Positions 51,575 to 60,588 of a stretch of 64,000 nucleotides of DNA are shown one piece after another. The stretch is from Pedobacter sp. ok626 (GTDB taxonomy: Bacteria; Bacteroidota; Bacteroidia; Sphingobacteriales; Sphingobacteriaceae): the NCBI RefSeq assembly GCF_900100435.1, contig NZ_FNEX01000016.1, positions 124,001-188,000 of the forward strand. Reading direction: 5' to 3'. The translations under genes and the position numbers were made by a program. Position 1 is the first letter of the stretch. Every line of letters starts with the position of its first letter. Under the pieces are notes generated by a model. It did no database searches, was not told the origin of the DNA, and saw nothing but the letters and a program-made list of their open reading frames with translations.

Positions 51575-52981
51575 TTAACGCTTTATTGGCTGAAGCCCGA
51601 ATTCCTTAGCTTTTGCAAGCATAAATTGTAACGCGTTATCGTATGTGTTTGTTATTTCTCCTTCCAGAATTGCTTCCCGGATGGCATTTTTAAGTAGGCC
51701 GACTTCTTTTCCTGCGCTTAGACCAAAAATCTCCATGATGTCATTACCGGAGATAGGGGGTTGCCAGTTTCTGATTTTGTCGCGCTCCTCTACATCTTTG
51801 AGCTTCTGTTTTACCAGTTCGAAGTTGTTGCGGTATTTTTTTACCTTATACTCATTTTTGGTAGTTACATCGGCGTTGCAGAGTAACATTAGACTCTCTA
51901 TGTCTTCGCCCGCATCAAATAATAGTCGCCTTACCGCCGAATCTGTTACCACTTCTTGTGCCAACACAATAGGGCGAAGGTGTAATTGCACCAGTTTTTG
52001 CACAAACTTCATCTTTTCATTCAGGGGAAGTTTAAGCTGGGCAAATATTTTAGGGACCATTCTTGCTCCTTTATCTTCGTGACCATGAAAAGTCCAGCCG
52101 TGTCCTTCTTCAAAACGTTTGGTGGCTGGTTTAGCAATATCATGTAAAATTGCTGCCCAACGTAGCCAAAGGTCTTGCGTAGTTTCGCAAATGTTATCGA
52201 GGACTTGTAGGGTGTGGTAAAAATTATCTTTGTGCCCTTTTCCATTGATGATGTCGACCCCATAGAGGTTGGCCATTTGTGGAAATATAATATGTAGCAG
52301 TCCGGTATCAAATAAGTATTTAAAGCCTATTGATGGAACATTGGATAATATAATTTTATTCAGTTCGTCGGTTATGCGTTCTTTGGAAACGATGCTAATA
52401 CGTTCTTTTTGCTTTTTTATCGCATTTAAAGCTTGCTCATCGATGCTGAAATTAAGCTGAGAAGCAAAACGGATTGCGCGCATCATGCGCAAAGGGTCAT
52501 CAGAAAAGGTAAGCTCAGGTTCAAGTGGTGTGCGGATCAACTTGTTGTTGAGGTCGGTTATCCCATTAAAGGGATCAACCAGCTGACCATAGCTTGCTTT
52601 GTTTAAAGATATGGCCAATGCATTAATGGTAAAATCTCTTCTCAGCTGATCATCTTCAATCGTGCCGTTCTCTACAATGGGTTTACGTGAATCAGAACGG
52701 TAAGATTCTTTTCGGGCACCTACAAATTCTATTTCCAGATCCTGGTATTTAAGCATTGCGGTCCCGAAGTTCTTAAAAACAGCGACTTTACTTTTCAAGT
52801 GTTTACCTGCAAGTTCTGCAAATTCGATTCCATTGCCCAGTACTACAATATCTATGTCTTTAGAGGGTCTGTTTAGGAAAATATCCCTTACATAGCCGCC
52901 AATAATATAGGCTTCGATATGGTGTGCGTCGGCTATGCCGGCAAGCGCTTTAAAAACAGGATGTTGTAAATGTTGTTCCAT
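51575..52981 (-). CDS. tRNA nucleotidyltransferase/poly(A) polymerase family protein with HD domain
   Basis: The protein has 468 residues. The nucleotidyltransferase head shows GGYVRD (28-33) and DID (42-44). RRDFTINALAI and RMMRAIRFASQL follow. An HD domain with H280 and D281 (RWAAILHDIAKP) comes next. This is the CCA-adding enzyme type with HD domain, which restores or adds the 3' CCA end of tRNA. Most tRNAs in this window lack an encoded CCA, so the enzyme is needed. Poly(A) polymerase is the alternative. Confidence 0.88.
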   Translation of the reverse strand: MEQHLQHPVFKALAGIADAHHIEAYIIGGYVRDIFLNRPSKDIDIVVLGNGIEFAELAGKHLKSKVAVFKNFGTAMLKYQDLEIEFVGARKESYRSDSRKPIVENGTIEDDQLRRDFTINALAISLNKASYGQLVDPFNGITDLNNKLIRTPLEPELTFSDDPLRMMRAIRFASQLNFSIDEQALNAIKKQKERISIVSKERITDELNKIILSNVPSIGFKYLFDTGLLHIIFPQMANLYGVDIINGKGHKDNFYHTLQVLDNICETTQDLWLRWAAILHDIAKPATKRFEEGHGWTFHGHEDKGARMVPKIFAQLKLPLNEKMKFVQKLVQLHLRPIVLAQEVVTDSAVRRLLFDAGEDIESLMLLCNADVTTKNEYKVKKYRNNFELVKQKLKDVEERDKIRNWQPPISGNDIMEIFGLSAGKEVGLLKNAIREAILEGEITNTYDNALQFMLAKAKEFGLQPIKR

Positions 52982-53007
52982 TGATGAGATTGCAAAAGTA
53001 GTAAAAC

Positions 53008-53574
53008 TTACCTTCTAATAAAGGAAAATTGACCTCCCGGAGCTAATTTCATTATGGTTGATGGCTTTTTATTCGTTTTGAGTTCTTGCTCCCAATCTAC
53101 GATATAGTCTACCGCTTCTTTTATTTCGTCGCTAATTTCGTCGAAAAAGAGTGGAGTTGGTGCACCAGATACATTTGCAGATGTTGAAGTAATGGGCTTG
53201 CGAAATCTTTGAATAAGTTGTTGGCAGAAATCGTGTTTGGCAATCCTTATTCCAACGCTACCATCCGCATTGATTACATTTTTTGCTAGATTTTTAGCAT
53301 CTGGAAATATCAGGGTAAGTGGGTTTTCTGCATATTCTATCAGGTCGTAGGCCACATCAGGTACCTCCCTTACATAACTTTGTAGTTTCGAGTCCGTATC
53401 TAAAAGAATGATGAAGCTTTTGTCGGCTGCACGGCCTTTAATTTCATTGATTTTTGCGACTGCCTGTTCATTGGTGGCATCGCAACCAAGTCCCCATACT
53501 GTATCTGTGGGATAAAGGATCACTCCTCCGTCTTTTAAAACAGCAAGTGCCTTTTCAATTTCTGTTCTTAGCAT
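53008..53574 (-). CDS. L-threonylcarbamoyladenylate synthase (TsaC/Sua5/YrdC family)
   Basis: The protein has 188 residues of the YrdC fold: LYPTDTVWGLGCDA, KGRAADKSFIILL, and the nucleotide-binding TSTSANVSGAPTP. It forms threonylcarbamoyl-AMP, the precursor of t6A at A37 of ANN-reading tRNAs. It lies 26 bp after the CCA-type gene in the opposite order on the chromosome; both are leftward, so they may share a transcript with other tRNA-related genes. Confidence 0.9.
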   Translation of the reverse strand: MLRTEIEKALAVLKDGGVILYPTDTVWGLGCDATNEQAVAKINEIKGRAADKSFIILLDTDSKLQSYVREVPDVAYDLIEYAENPLTLIFPDAKNLAKNVINADGSVGIRIAKHDFCQQLIQRFRKPITSTSANVSGAPTPLFFDEISDEIKEAVDYIVDWEQELKTNKKPSTIMKLAPGGQFSFIRR

Positions 53575-53598
53575 AGGGTAAAATTACAATTTTTATCC

Positions 53599-54726
53599 TT
53601 AAGGGGTATTGTCGGCTAAAGTTTTAATGTACAACTGCATCATCTGATTGCTGATGTGTTCGTTATTAAATTTCTGAACGTAAGCAATACCTTTTTCTTT
53701 CATTTCGGTTTGCAGGTCAGGGCTTGCTAATATCCTGTTGATGACATTTGCCATAGCAGTATGATCAGTAGGATGAACATAGACACTGTCAGGGCCTCCA
53801 GCTTCTTCAAGACAAGATCCTGTTGCAGCCACTACCGGGACATGCGAGTATAAGGCCTCAATGATGGGGATGCCGAAGCCTTCATATACGGAAGGGTATG
53901 CAAAAACAGTGGCCATTTGGTAAATAACTGGGAGATCAGTAAAAGGAACATTTTGAAGAAATAACACCCGGTCGTTTAGGCCCAATTTTTGAATCTCTTT
54001 CTCTACCAGTTTATAGTAATCAGTTTTTTTTCCAATTACCACTAGCTTATATCCTTCGTTTACATTTTTCAATGCTTTTATTAAGGTAAGCAGGTTTTTC
54101 CGGGTCTCAATGGTACCTACATTTAATATGTACTGATCCGGCAGGTTATATTTTTTATGAACCAGCTTTTTTGCTTCCACCGATGCCGGCGATTTGAAGC
54201 TGTCATCGCAACTTTGATAAACAACTTCAATTTTATCGGGAGCGATGTTAAAAAGCTGGATAATGTCGTGTTTTGTTTGTTCGCTTATGGCAATAATACT
54301 GCTTGCATGTTTGCAGGCATACTTAGTTTTTAGGTTATAAATAAATCGATCAATGACACCATAGTTTTTAGGAAACTTGATGAAGATTAAATCGTGTATG
54401 GTTACAACAGAAGGGATGCCTATTTTATGGATGCCGATTGGGATTTCGTGACTTAAGCCATGATAAAGATCTATTCTGTCTTTTAATAGCTGGGTTTTGA
54501 TCCCTAAGCTTCTCCATAATAATCCTTTCGTTTCCGGTAATTTCAGGTGTATGGCCTTGGTATTGACAAAGGCGTTGACCTGAGGGATGTCTTTTACTTT
54601 TGGACTGTAAACAAAATATTGGTTTTGAGGGAAATATTTTGCCAGGTGGGCAATCAAGGAGCGACTGTAGTTGCCTAAACCTGTAAGATTATTTGCGGCT
54701 CTCTTTCCGTCAAAACCAATATTCAT
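53599..54726 (-). CDS. Glycosyltransferase family 1/4
   Basis: The protein has 375 residues with a GT-B fold. The N-terminus (MNIGFDGKRAANNLTGLGNY) and the C-terminal donor-site motif (PSVYEGFGIPIIEALYSHVP) are typical of GT4 retaining glycosyltransferases. It adds a sugar to an unknown acceptor, for example in lipopolysaccharide or capsule. No other polysaccharide genes are nearby. It begins 4 bp after dapD, suggesting shared transcription. Confidence 0.9.
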   Translation of the reverse strand: MNIGFDGKRAANNLTGLGNYSRSLIAHLAKYFPQNQYFVYSPKVKDIPQVNAFVNTKAIHLKLPETKGLLWRSLGIKTQLLKDRIDLYHGLSHEIPIGIHKIGIPSVVTIHDLIFIKFPKNYGVIDRFIYNLKTKYACKHASSIIAISEQTKHDIIQLFNIAPDKIEVVYQSCDDSFKSPASVEAKKLVHKKYNLPDQYILNVGTIETRKNLLTLIKALKNVNEGYKLVVIGKKTDYYKLVEKEIQKLGLNDRVLFLQNVPFTDLPVIYQMATVFAYPSVYEGFGIPIIEALYSHVPVVAATGSCLEEAGGPDSVYVHPTDHTAMANVINRILASPDLQTEMKEKGIAYVQKFNNEHISNQMMQLYIKTLADNTP

Positions 54727-54730
54727 TATA

Positions 54731-55549
54731 TTATACTGCTACATTGTTTTCTCTCAATGCATCATTAAGGGAAGTTTTTTTATCGGTTGATTCTTTACGT
54801 TTACCAATGATTAACGCACATGGTACATGGTATTCGCCAGCAGGGAATTTCTTAGCATAGCTACCAGGAATTACAACCGAGCGTGCAGGAACGATACCTT
54901 TGTATTCAACAGGAGTTGAGCCAGTCACGTCAATAATTTTTGTAGATGCAGTTAATACCACGTTTGCACCTAGTACAGCTTCTTTTTCTACACGTACACC
55001 TTCAACAACGATAGCTCTTGATCCAAGGAAACAGTTGTCTTCGATAATTACCGGAGCAGCCTGGATAGGTTCTAAAACACCGCCAATACCAACACCACCA
55101 CTTAAATGTACATGTTTTCCAATTTGAGCACATGAGCCGACAGTAGCCCAGGTATCCACCATTGTACCTTCATCAACATAAGCACCAATGTTTACATAAG
55201 AAGGCATCATAATTACACCTTTAGCTAAGAATGCACCATAACGGGCACTAGCACCAGGAACAACCCTTACACCGATTTCTTTGTAATTGGTTTTTAATTT
55301 CATCTTATCATGAAAAACAAAAGGACCCATTTCAATTTCCTTCATCTGTCTGATCGGGAAATAAAGTATTACGGCTTTTTTTATCCATTCATTGATACCC
55401 CAGGAGTTAAGGACTGGTTCTGCAACGCGTAGTTCTCCTTTGTCTAACTGCATAATTACAGTTTCAATTGCTTCGCAATGTTCGCTATATTCTAATAAAG
55501 TTCTGTCTTCCCAAGCGGCTTCTACCAACTTTTTTAATTCTGCTATCAT
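54731..55549 (-). CDS. dapD: 2,3,4,5-tetrahydropyridine-2,6-dicarboxylate N-succinyltransferase
   Basis: The protein has 272 residues of the left-handed beta-helix (hexapeptide repeat) family: VIMMPSYVNIGAYVDEGTMV, DTWATVGSCAQIGKHVHLSG, GVGIGGVLEPIQAAPVIIED. It succinylates tetrahydrodipicolinate on the way to lysine and meso-diaminopimelate for the cell wall. The start at 55549 gives a normal N-terminus. Confidence 0.96.
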   Translation of the reverse strand: MIAELKKLVEAAWEDRTLLEYSEHCEAIETVIMQLDKGELRVAEPVLNSWGINEWIKKAVILYFPIRQMKEIEMGPFVFHDKMKLKTNYKEIGVRVVPGASARYGAFLAKGVIMMPSYVNIGAYVDEGTMVDTWATVGSCAQIGKHVHLSGGVGIGGVLEPIQAAPVIIEDNCFLGSRAIVVEGVRVEKEAVLGANVVLTASTKIIDVTGSTPVEYKGIVPARSVVIPGSYAKKFPAGEYHVPCALIIGKRKESTDKKTSLNDALRENNVAV

Positions 55550-55627
55550 GATCGTTTGTTATTTTTTGACAAAATAAATCAATTTTATGTATTGACGATG
55601 TGTTTTCTTAATGTATTTTTGATTTTT

Positions 55628-56026
55628 ATGGCTGAACAAGAGAAATTACGGATAGATAAATACTTATGGGCAATAAGATTATTTAAAACCAGGAGCCTGG
55701 CGACTGAAGCTTGCAAGGCTGGGCGTGTAAAGTTTAATGGTCAAAATCTTAAGGCTTCGGCAATTGTGAAGCCCGGGGATGTTTATCAGGTCTCTAAAGG
55801 AATTGAAAAGAAATTAATTGAGGTGGTAGAGCTTTTGTACAACAGAGTTGAAGCTAAAATTGCAGTTACCAAATATAAGGATATTACTCCTGTTGAGGAA
55901 ACTCATGGATTTAAATCTATGTTTCATGCTCCGGCACTTAAACGAGATCGTGGTACCGGCAGACCAACTAAAAAAGACAGGCGCGAAACTGATGATTTAA
56001 TAGGAGGGATGTTTGAAGAGGATTAA
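55628..56026 (+). CDS. S4-domain RNA-binding protein (Hsp15-like)
   Basis: About 132 residues from the ATG at 55628 (MAEQEKLRIDKYLWAIRLFK). Upstream in-frame sequence is hydrophobic and out of family, so the later start is preferred. The S4 fold lies near the N-terminus (RSLATEACKAGRVKFNGQNLK, then KPGDVYQV). The C-terminal tail is basic (ALKRDRGTGRPTKKDRRETD). Hsp15 (HslR) rescues stalled large subunits; this protein may do the same. Its end overlaps the EcsC-like gene by 4 bp. Confidence 0.85.
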   Translation: MAEQEKLRIDKYLWAIRLFKTRSLATEACKAGRVKFNGQNLKASAIVKPGDVYQVSKGIEKKLIEVVELLYNRVEAKIAVTKYKDITPVEETHGFKSMFHAPALKRDRGTGRPTKKDRRETDDLIGGMFEED

Positions 56027-56739
56027 TTTAATAGTTTTGGGTCATCAATCAAGCGTAATCGATAGGCTTGCATAGCTGTTTTTCCTAATTTTTTAATCAA
56101 CTGGTAATTGGCAACGGCACCAACTGCTGCACCAACCACAGGGAGTAATTGGGCTAGCTTAGCCAGATCGATATAATCGCGATATTCTTGTTGAAAGGTT
56201 AACCAGTCAAAATCATCAGGGTTTTCTGGAAGCATAGCCAATTGCTTTTCCCAGTCTTGAATATGCATAAATACTTTGGTTGTGCCCTGTTTACTCGAAA
56301 ACGCCAGTTGAAATATGTATAAGATATAAAGGCGTTCGCGATAGTCTTTTACCTCAAAACCATATAGAGCCGCGATTTCAAAAAGCAATTTCATTTTAAT
56401 GGCCATACTCGTTAAAAAACCGCCTGCCCCTGTAATACCACCTTCTGCGGCCCCTGTTTTACAATAATTATCTATTTTTTGCAAGATCAGAGATTCCCGA
56501 TGTATCATACTCATTTCTTTGGGCGCTATTGCAGATGTTGTATAAGTAGAGCCATAGAGTACCGTTTTTACCATAGTTTTCATTGCTGTAGTAATAGCTT
56601 TGTGAACCTTATCCGGGATATAGCTATTGAGCTTTTTCTGGATATTATTGGTCATTCTATTTAGAACAGATGGTTTGCGGACCATTTCTCTTTTCCAGAA
56701 TTCCAGGTCTATCTTTATTTTTTGATTATAGCTATTCAT
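56023..56739 (-). CDS. EcsC-family protein
   Basis: The protein has 238 residues with the EcsC pattern: GITGAGGFLTSMAIKMKLLFEIAALYG in the middle and LLPVVGAAVGAVANYQLIKKLGKTA near the end. The two hydrophobic, glycine-rich segments suggest membrane association. Function is unknown. It overlaps the convergent S4 gene at their ends by 4 bp. Confidence 0.82.
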   Translation of the reverse strand: MNSYNQKIKIDLEFWKREMVRKPSVLNRMTNNIQKKLNSYIPDKVHKAITTAMKTMVKTVLYGSTYTTSAIAPKEMSMIHRESLILQKIDNYCKTGAAEGGITGAGGFLTSMAIKMKLLFEIAALYGFEVKDYRERLYILYIFQLAFSSKQGTTKVFMHIQDWEKQLAMLPENPDDFDWLTFQQEYRDYIDLAKLAQLLPVVGAAVGAVANYQLIKKLGKTAMQAYRLRLIDDPKLLN

Positions 56740-56751
56740 TGCTTATTGTGG

Positions 56752-57234
56752 TTAATATGCTATTGGCAAAACCTTCTTTTGCCACAATTTAAAAGCCTGC
56801 AGCGCCTTGTCTCTCATCATCTGTTTGATGGGGAGGCTACGTTGGTCCATAGGCTTGTCTAATTCATCGTAGATAAATTTATCGCTAAAGCCAACGTTTT
56901 CAGCATCATGTTTGGTATTAGCATAATAAATAGTATCAATTCTTGCCCAGTACACTGCACTTAGACACATTGGACATGGCTCGCAACTGGTGTAGATTAC
57001 GCAGCCGTTCAGGTCATACGTTTTTAACTTTTTGCAGGCAATTCGTATTGCCGACACCTCTGCATGGGCGGTTGGATCGTTGGTTGAGGTTACTTTATTT
57101 GCACTCTTAGCGATCATTTTTCCATCCTTAACGATCACAGCACCAAAAGGGGCATCGGTGTTATTCAGTACATTTTGTTCTGAAAGCTGGATGGCCATTT
57201 TCATGAATTTTTCGTGTGGGTTCATCTTTGTCAT
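56752..57234 (-). CDS. Nucleoside deaminase, probably guanine deaminase
   Basis: About 160 residues from the ATG at 57234. The upstream ATG at 57279 lies in the terminator of the next gene and is rejected. The zinc site is HAE (57-59) plus SCEPCPMC with C84 and C87, as in the cytidine deaminase fold. C-terminal features (FSDKFIYDELDKP) and length resemble B. subtilis guanine deaminase, which makes xanthine. A tRNA adenosine deaminase is the alternative. Confidence 0.85.
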   Translation of the reverse strand: MTKMNPHEKFMKMAIQLSEQNVLNNTDAPFGAVIVKDGKMIAKSANKVTSTNDPTAHAEVSAIRIACKKLKTYDLNGCVIYTSCEPCPMCLSAVYWARIDTIYYANTKHDAENVGFSDKFIYDELDKPMDQRSLPIKQMMRDKALQAFKLWQKKVLPIAY

Positions 57235-57250
57235 AATTAAAATATTGCAC

Positions 57251-57280
57251 AAAAAAAATGCCCCGATTGATCGGGGCATT
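57251..57280 (-). terminator. Terminator of the OmpH/Skp-like gene
   Basis: AATGCCCCGA and TCGGGGCATT form a 10-bp stem. Read on the minus strand it is followed by a run of eight T. Confidence 0.9.
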
Positions 57281-57299
57281 TCATTATCGTTATAAATGA

Positions 57300-57887
57300 T
57301 TACTTTTTGTAAGCTTCATTTAAACCAACAATTACTTCGCTGGTTACGTCTAAACTTTCGTCAGCAAATAAAATTGTACCGTTTCCTTTTGAGTAGCCTA
57401 GTACCATTTTGTAGCCTTTTTTCTTTGCGTATTCTTTTAAATAGTCAGCAACTTTATCGTATAGTTTTTCATTTTCTGCAGCTTGTTCGTTTTGAATTGC
57501 AGCACCAGCATTTTGGCTGTATGCTTGTAATTCTTGTTGTTTACGGGCTAATCTTTCTTCTGTTGATGCTCTTTGATCAGCAGGCAGGGTATTGGCTTGT
57601 TGTTGATATTGTGCAACTTCACGTTTAAATGCCTGCTCTTTTGAAGCAAGGTCAGCTTGTGCAGTTTTAGATTTTGCTTCTAATTTCTCTTTCAGGTCCT
57701 TGAAATAGTGATACTTTGTAAGTAGAGAATCAGAGTTTACATAAACAATTTTCTCATTGTTTGAAACTGTGGTCGAGTCAGTTTTTTTAGCAGTAGTGCC
57801 TTTATCATCCTTATTTTGGCATGATGCCATTACAGAAACTAGTGCAACTGCAGTAGCAATACCGCTTAATTTTAATGTTGTCTTCAT
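57300..57887 (-). CDS. OmpH/Skp-like lipoprotein
   Basis: The protein has 195 residues. The signal ends with VMASC, with C23 a likely lipid site. The body is a Skp-like coiled coil (KEKLEAKSKTAQADLASKEQ ... RASTEERLARKQQELQAYSQ) and a beta segment at the end (KKGYKMVLGYSKGNGTILFA). Skp is a periplasmic chaperone for outer-membrane proteins. Lipid anchoring is unusual for E. coli Skp, which is soluble. A terminator follows. Confidence 0.85.
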   Translation of the reverse strand: MKTTLKLSGIATAVALVSVMASCQNKDDKGTTAKKTDSTTVSNNEKIVYVNSDSLLTKYHYFKDLKEKLEAKSKTAQADLASKEQAFKREVAQYQQQANTLPADQRASTEERLARKQQELQAYSQNAGAAIQNEQAAENEKLYDKVADYLKEYAKKKGYKMVLGYSKGNGTILFADESLDVTSEVIVGLNEAYKK

Positions 57888-58084
57888 TTATATTAATTGT
57901 TCTTTTTTGTCAAAAAATAGGTTTTTTACCTGTTTTATAAGCCTCATGGAGCATAATTGACGCTCATTTGGTTTATTTTTTATGGATAAATTTCAACAAA
58001 TATAAAATTTCAAAATCAGTATCCTAAGGAAGTATGTTTTTTCGAATGTTTTTGGGCCATTATTTGGTCAAATAGTTATCCACA

Positions 58085-58118
58085 TTTGCCTTAAATTGAC
58101 CATAATTGGTTAAATTTG
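58085..58118 (+). promoter_or_regulatory. Candidate promoter of gyrB
   Basis: TTTG at 58085-58088 and TAAATTTG at 58111-58118 are 22 bp apart. The -7 box is a full match; the spacing is at the upper limit. The gyrB start is 25 bp after the box, so the leader would be short. Confidence 0.5.
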
Positions 58119-58142
58119 AATCTTATTGTTTTATAAAAAAAT

Positions 58143-60101
58143 ATGAGCGAAGAAAAAGATCCAAAGTCAAATTATTCGGCAGATAATATACAGGTATTAG
58201 AAGGATTGGAAGCGGTGCGTAAGCGCCCTTCGATGTATATAGGCGATACCGGAATTAAAGGTTTGCATCACCTTGTGTATGAGGTAGTAGACAATTCAAT
58301 TGATGAGGCATTGGCAGGTCATGCTGATACTATTTATGTAAATATTTTAAAAGACAACTCAATTAGGGTTGAGGATAATGGTCGTGGTATTCCTACAGGA
58401 ATCATGCAAAAGGAGCAAAAATCAGCTCTTGAAATTGTAATGACTGTACTACACGCCGGTGGTAAATTTGATAAGGATACTTATAAAGTTTCTGGTGGTT
58501 TGCATGGTGTGGGTGTGAGTTGTGTTAACGCATTGTCGACACACCTTAAGGCCGAAGTTTACGGACAAGGTAAGGTGTGGATGCAGGAATATGAAAAAGG
58601 AAAGCCGCAATACGATGTTAAAATCGTTGGCGAATCTGATAAAAGAGGTACAGTAATTACTTTTACACCAGATCCTACAATTTTTACACAAACTACAGAA
58701 TATCGTTTTGATACTTTAGCCTCAAGGTTAAGAGAACTTTCGTTCTTGAATAAAGGAATCAAACTAACGCTAACTGATGAGCGGGAAGAATTAGAGGATG
58801 GTAAATTCTTAACTGAATTGTTCCATTCGGAAGGCGGATTGAAAGAGTTTGTTCAATTCCTTGATGGAACTCGTCCTTCATTGATTCCTGAACCTATCTA
58901 TGTTGAAGGTATAAAAAATGGGATTCCTGTAGAGCTTGCTTTACAATATAACGATAGTTACTCTGAGAATGTTCACTCCTATGTGAACAATATCAATACC
59001 CATGAAGGTGGTACTCACATTGCTGGTTTTAGAAGAGGTTTAACCAGAACATTGAAAGCTTATGCTGATAAATCAGGTTTGCTTAAAAATGTAAAGTTTG
59101 AGATTACTGGTGATGACTTTAGAGAAGGCTTAACGGCTGTAGTTTCTGTTAAAGTTCAGGAACCTCAGTTCGAAGGTCAGACTAAAACCAAATTAGGTAA
59201 CTCTGAGGTAATGGGTGCGGTAGATATTGCCGTAGGTGAAGCTTTGGGTATTTATCTTGAAGAATATCCGAAAGAAGCCAGAATGATCGTTAACAAGGTT
59301 ATTCTAGCTGCAACAGCTCGTGCAGCAGCACGTAAGGCCCGTGAAATGGTTCAACGTAAGAGTGTTATGGGCGGTTCAGGTTTGCCTGGTAAGCTTGCCG
59401 ATTGTTCTGATAGTGATCCTGAAAAATGCGAGTTATACCTGGTGGAGGGAGACTCTGCGGGTGGTACTGCTAAGCAGGGCCGCGACCGTAACTTCCAGGC
59501 GATTCTTCCATTGAAAGGTAAGATCCTGAATGTGGAGAAAGCAATGGAGCATAAGATCTATGAAAATGATGAGATCAAGAATATGTTTACCGCTCTTGGT
59601 GTAAGTATAGGAACTCCAGAAGATGATAAAGCATTAAATTTAACTAAGCTACGTTACCACAAAATTGTGATCATGACGGATGCTGATATTGACGGTTCAC
59701 ACATTACTACGCTTATTTTAACGTTCTTCTTTAGATATATGAAGGCGCTTATCGAAGCTGGTTATGTTTATATCGCAGCTCCACCTTTATACCAGGTTAA
59801 AAAAGGTAAAGAGTTTGAATATTGCTGGAATGATAATCAACGTGATGCTGCTGTACAACGCCTAAAAGGTGCTGGTAAAGAAGAAAGTGTACACATTCAA
59901 CGCTATAAAGGTTTGGGTGAGATGAACGCTGAGCAGCTTTGGGATACAACCTTAAATCCTGCTACACGTACATTGATGCAAGCTACCATTGAGAATGCTG
60001 CTGAGTGTGATCATACTTTCTCTATGTTGATGGGTGATGAGGTTGCTCCACGTAGAGAGTTTATTGAGCGTAACGCGAAGTATGCGAAGATTGATGCTTA
60101 G
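58143..60101 (+). CDS. gyrB: DNA gyrase subunit B
   Basis: The protein has 652 residues: the GHKL ATPase (RPSMYIGDTG, DNGRGIPTG, GGLHGVGVSCVNALS), a transducer domain, and a TOPRIM domain with EGDSAGG (435-441) and DADIDGSH. The C-terminus ends with the GyrA-binding tail (QRYKGLGEMNAEQLWDTT). With GyrA it adds negative supercoils. Length is in the range of GyrB without the large insertion seen in gammaproteobacteria. Confidence 0.96.
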   Translation: MSEEKDPKSNYSADNIQVLEGLEAVRKRPSMYIGDTGIKGLHHLVYEVVDNSIDEALAGHADTIYVNILKDNSIRVEDNGRGIPTGIMQKEQKSALEIVMTVLHAGGKFDKDTYKVSGGLHGVGVSCVNALSTHLKAEVYGQGKVWMQEYEKGKPQYDVKIVGESDKRGTVITFTPDPTIFTQTTEYRFDTLASRLRELSFLNKGIKLTLTDEREELEDGKFLTELFHSEGGLKEFVQFLDGTRPSLIPEPIYVEGIKNGIPVELALQYNDSYSENVHSYVNNINTHEGGTHIAGFRRGLTRTLKAYADKSGLLKNVKFEITGDDFREGLTAVVSVKVQEPQFEGQTKTKLGNSEVMGAVDIAVGEALGIYLEEYPKEARMIVNKVILAATARAAARKAREMVQRKSVMGGSGLPGKLADCSDSDPEKCELYLVEGDSAGGTAKQGRDRNFQAILPLKGKILNVEKAMEHKIYENDEIKNMFTALGVSIGTPEDDKALNLTKLRYHKIVIMTDADIDGSHITTLILTFFFRYMKALIEAGYVYIAAPPLYQVKKGKEFEYCWNDNQRDAAVQRLKGAGKEESVHIQRYKGLGEMNAEQLWDTTLNPATRTLMQATIENAAECDHTFSMLMGDEVAPRREFIERNAKYAKIDA

Positions 60102-60124
60102 AGAAAATTAATATGATATGCATG

Positions 60125-60160
60125 AAAACGGCCTGTATCACTGATTCAGGCCGTTTTTTT
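60125..60160. terminator. Terminator after gyrB, bidirectional
   Basis: AAAACGGCCTG pairs with CAGGCCGTTTT over 11 bp and is followed by a T-run. The leftward gene ends just beyond it, with an A-run on the other side. Confidence 0.9.
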
Positions 60161-60587
60161 ATTCCTTATAAAGGAACATTTTCATTTTCTTGTAGTTGAT
60201 AATCGCATGGAATTTCAACAACAGATCGCCGCCAATAATGGCGCTAATTGGTGGATGTCCTAATCCTTCATAAGCCTGATTTACGGCTTCCAGATCAAGC
60301 GCAACAGTCTCATAATTTCTTAAAATCAAACTCCCTATCTTTAATTTAGGGATGCTTGCCTGTAAGGTACTCGAGGTGGTGAAAAGTGTGGTGGCATGTG
60401 TCTCCTCGGTGTGTTCCAGCTCTTTAATGTGAGTTTGGATAAATGTTTTATCAAAAACAGATCTCGAAGCACCCGTATCTACTACTGCGAATAACTTTTG
60501 CCCAAAAACAACAATTTCCACCAAAAGGTGGAAACCGTCGTCTTGTAAGTTTATTAAGGTTAGGGGAACAGCAATTGTTCTCATCAA
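60159..60587 (-). CDS. Retropepsin-like aspartic protease
   Basis: The protein has 142 residues. The active-site triad is DTG at 37-39 (VVDTGASRSVF). A second motif near the C-terminus (PPISAIIGGDLLLKFHAIIN) completes the single-domain fold. It would work as a dimer, as retropepsins do. No signal peptide, so it is cytoplasmic. Substrate is unknown. It starts next to mdh and may be co-transcribed. Confidence 0.85.
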   Translation of the reverse strand: MMRTIAVPLTLINLQDDGFHLLVEIVVFGQKLFAVVDTGASRSVFDKTFIQTHIKELEHTEETHATTLFTTSSTLQASIPKLKIGSLILRNYETVALDLEAVNQAYEGLGHPPISAIIGGDLLLKFHAIINYKKMKMFLYKE

Positions 60588-60588
60588 A

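Noticed and set aside
57235..57279. An N-terminal extension of the guanine deaminase-like protein starting at 57279
   Set aside because: The added codons are read from the terminator hairpin of the upstream gene; the ATG at 57234 gives the normal start.
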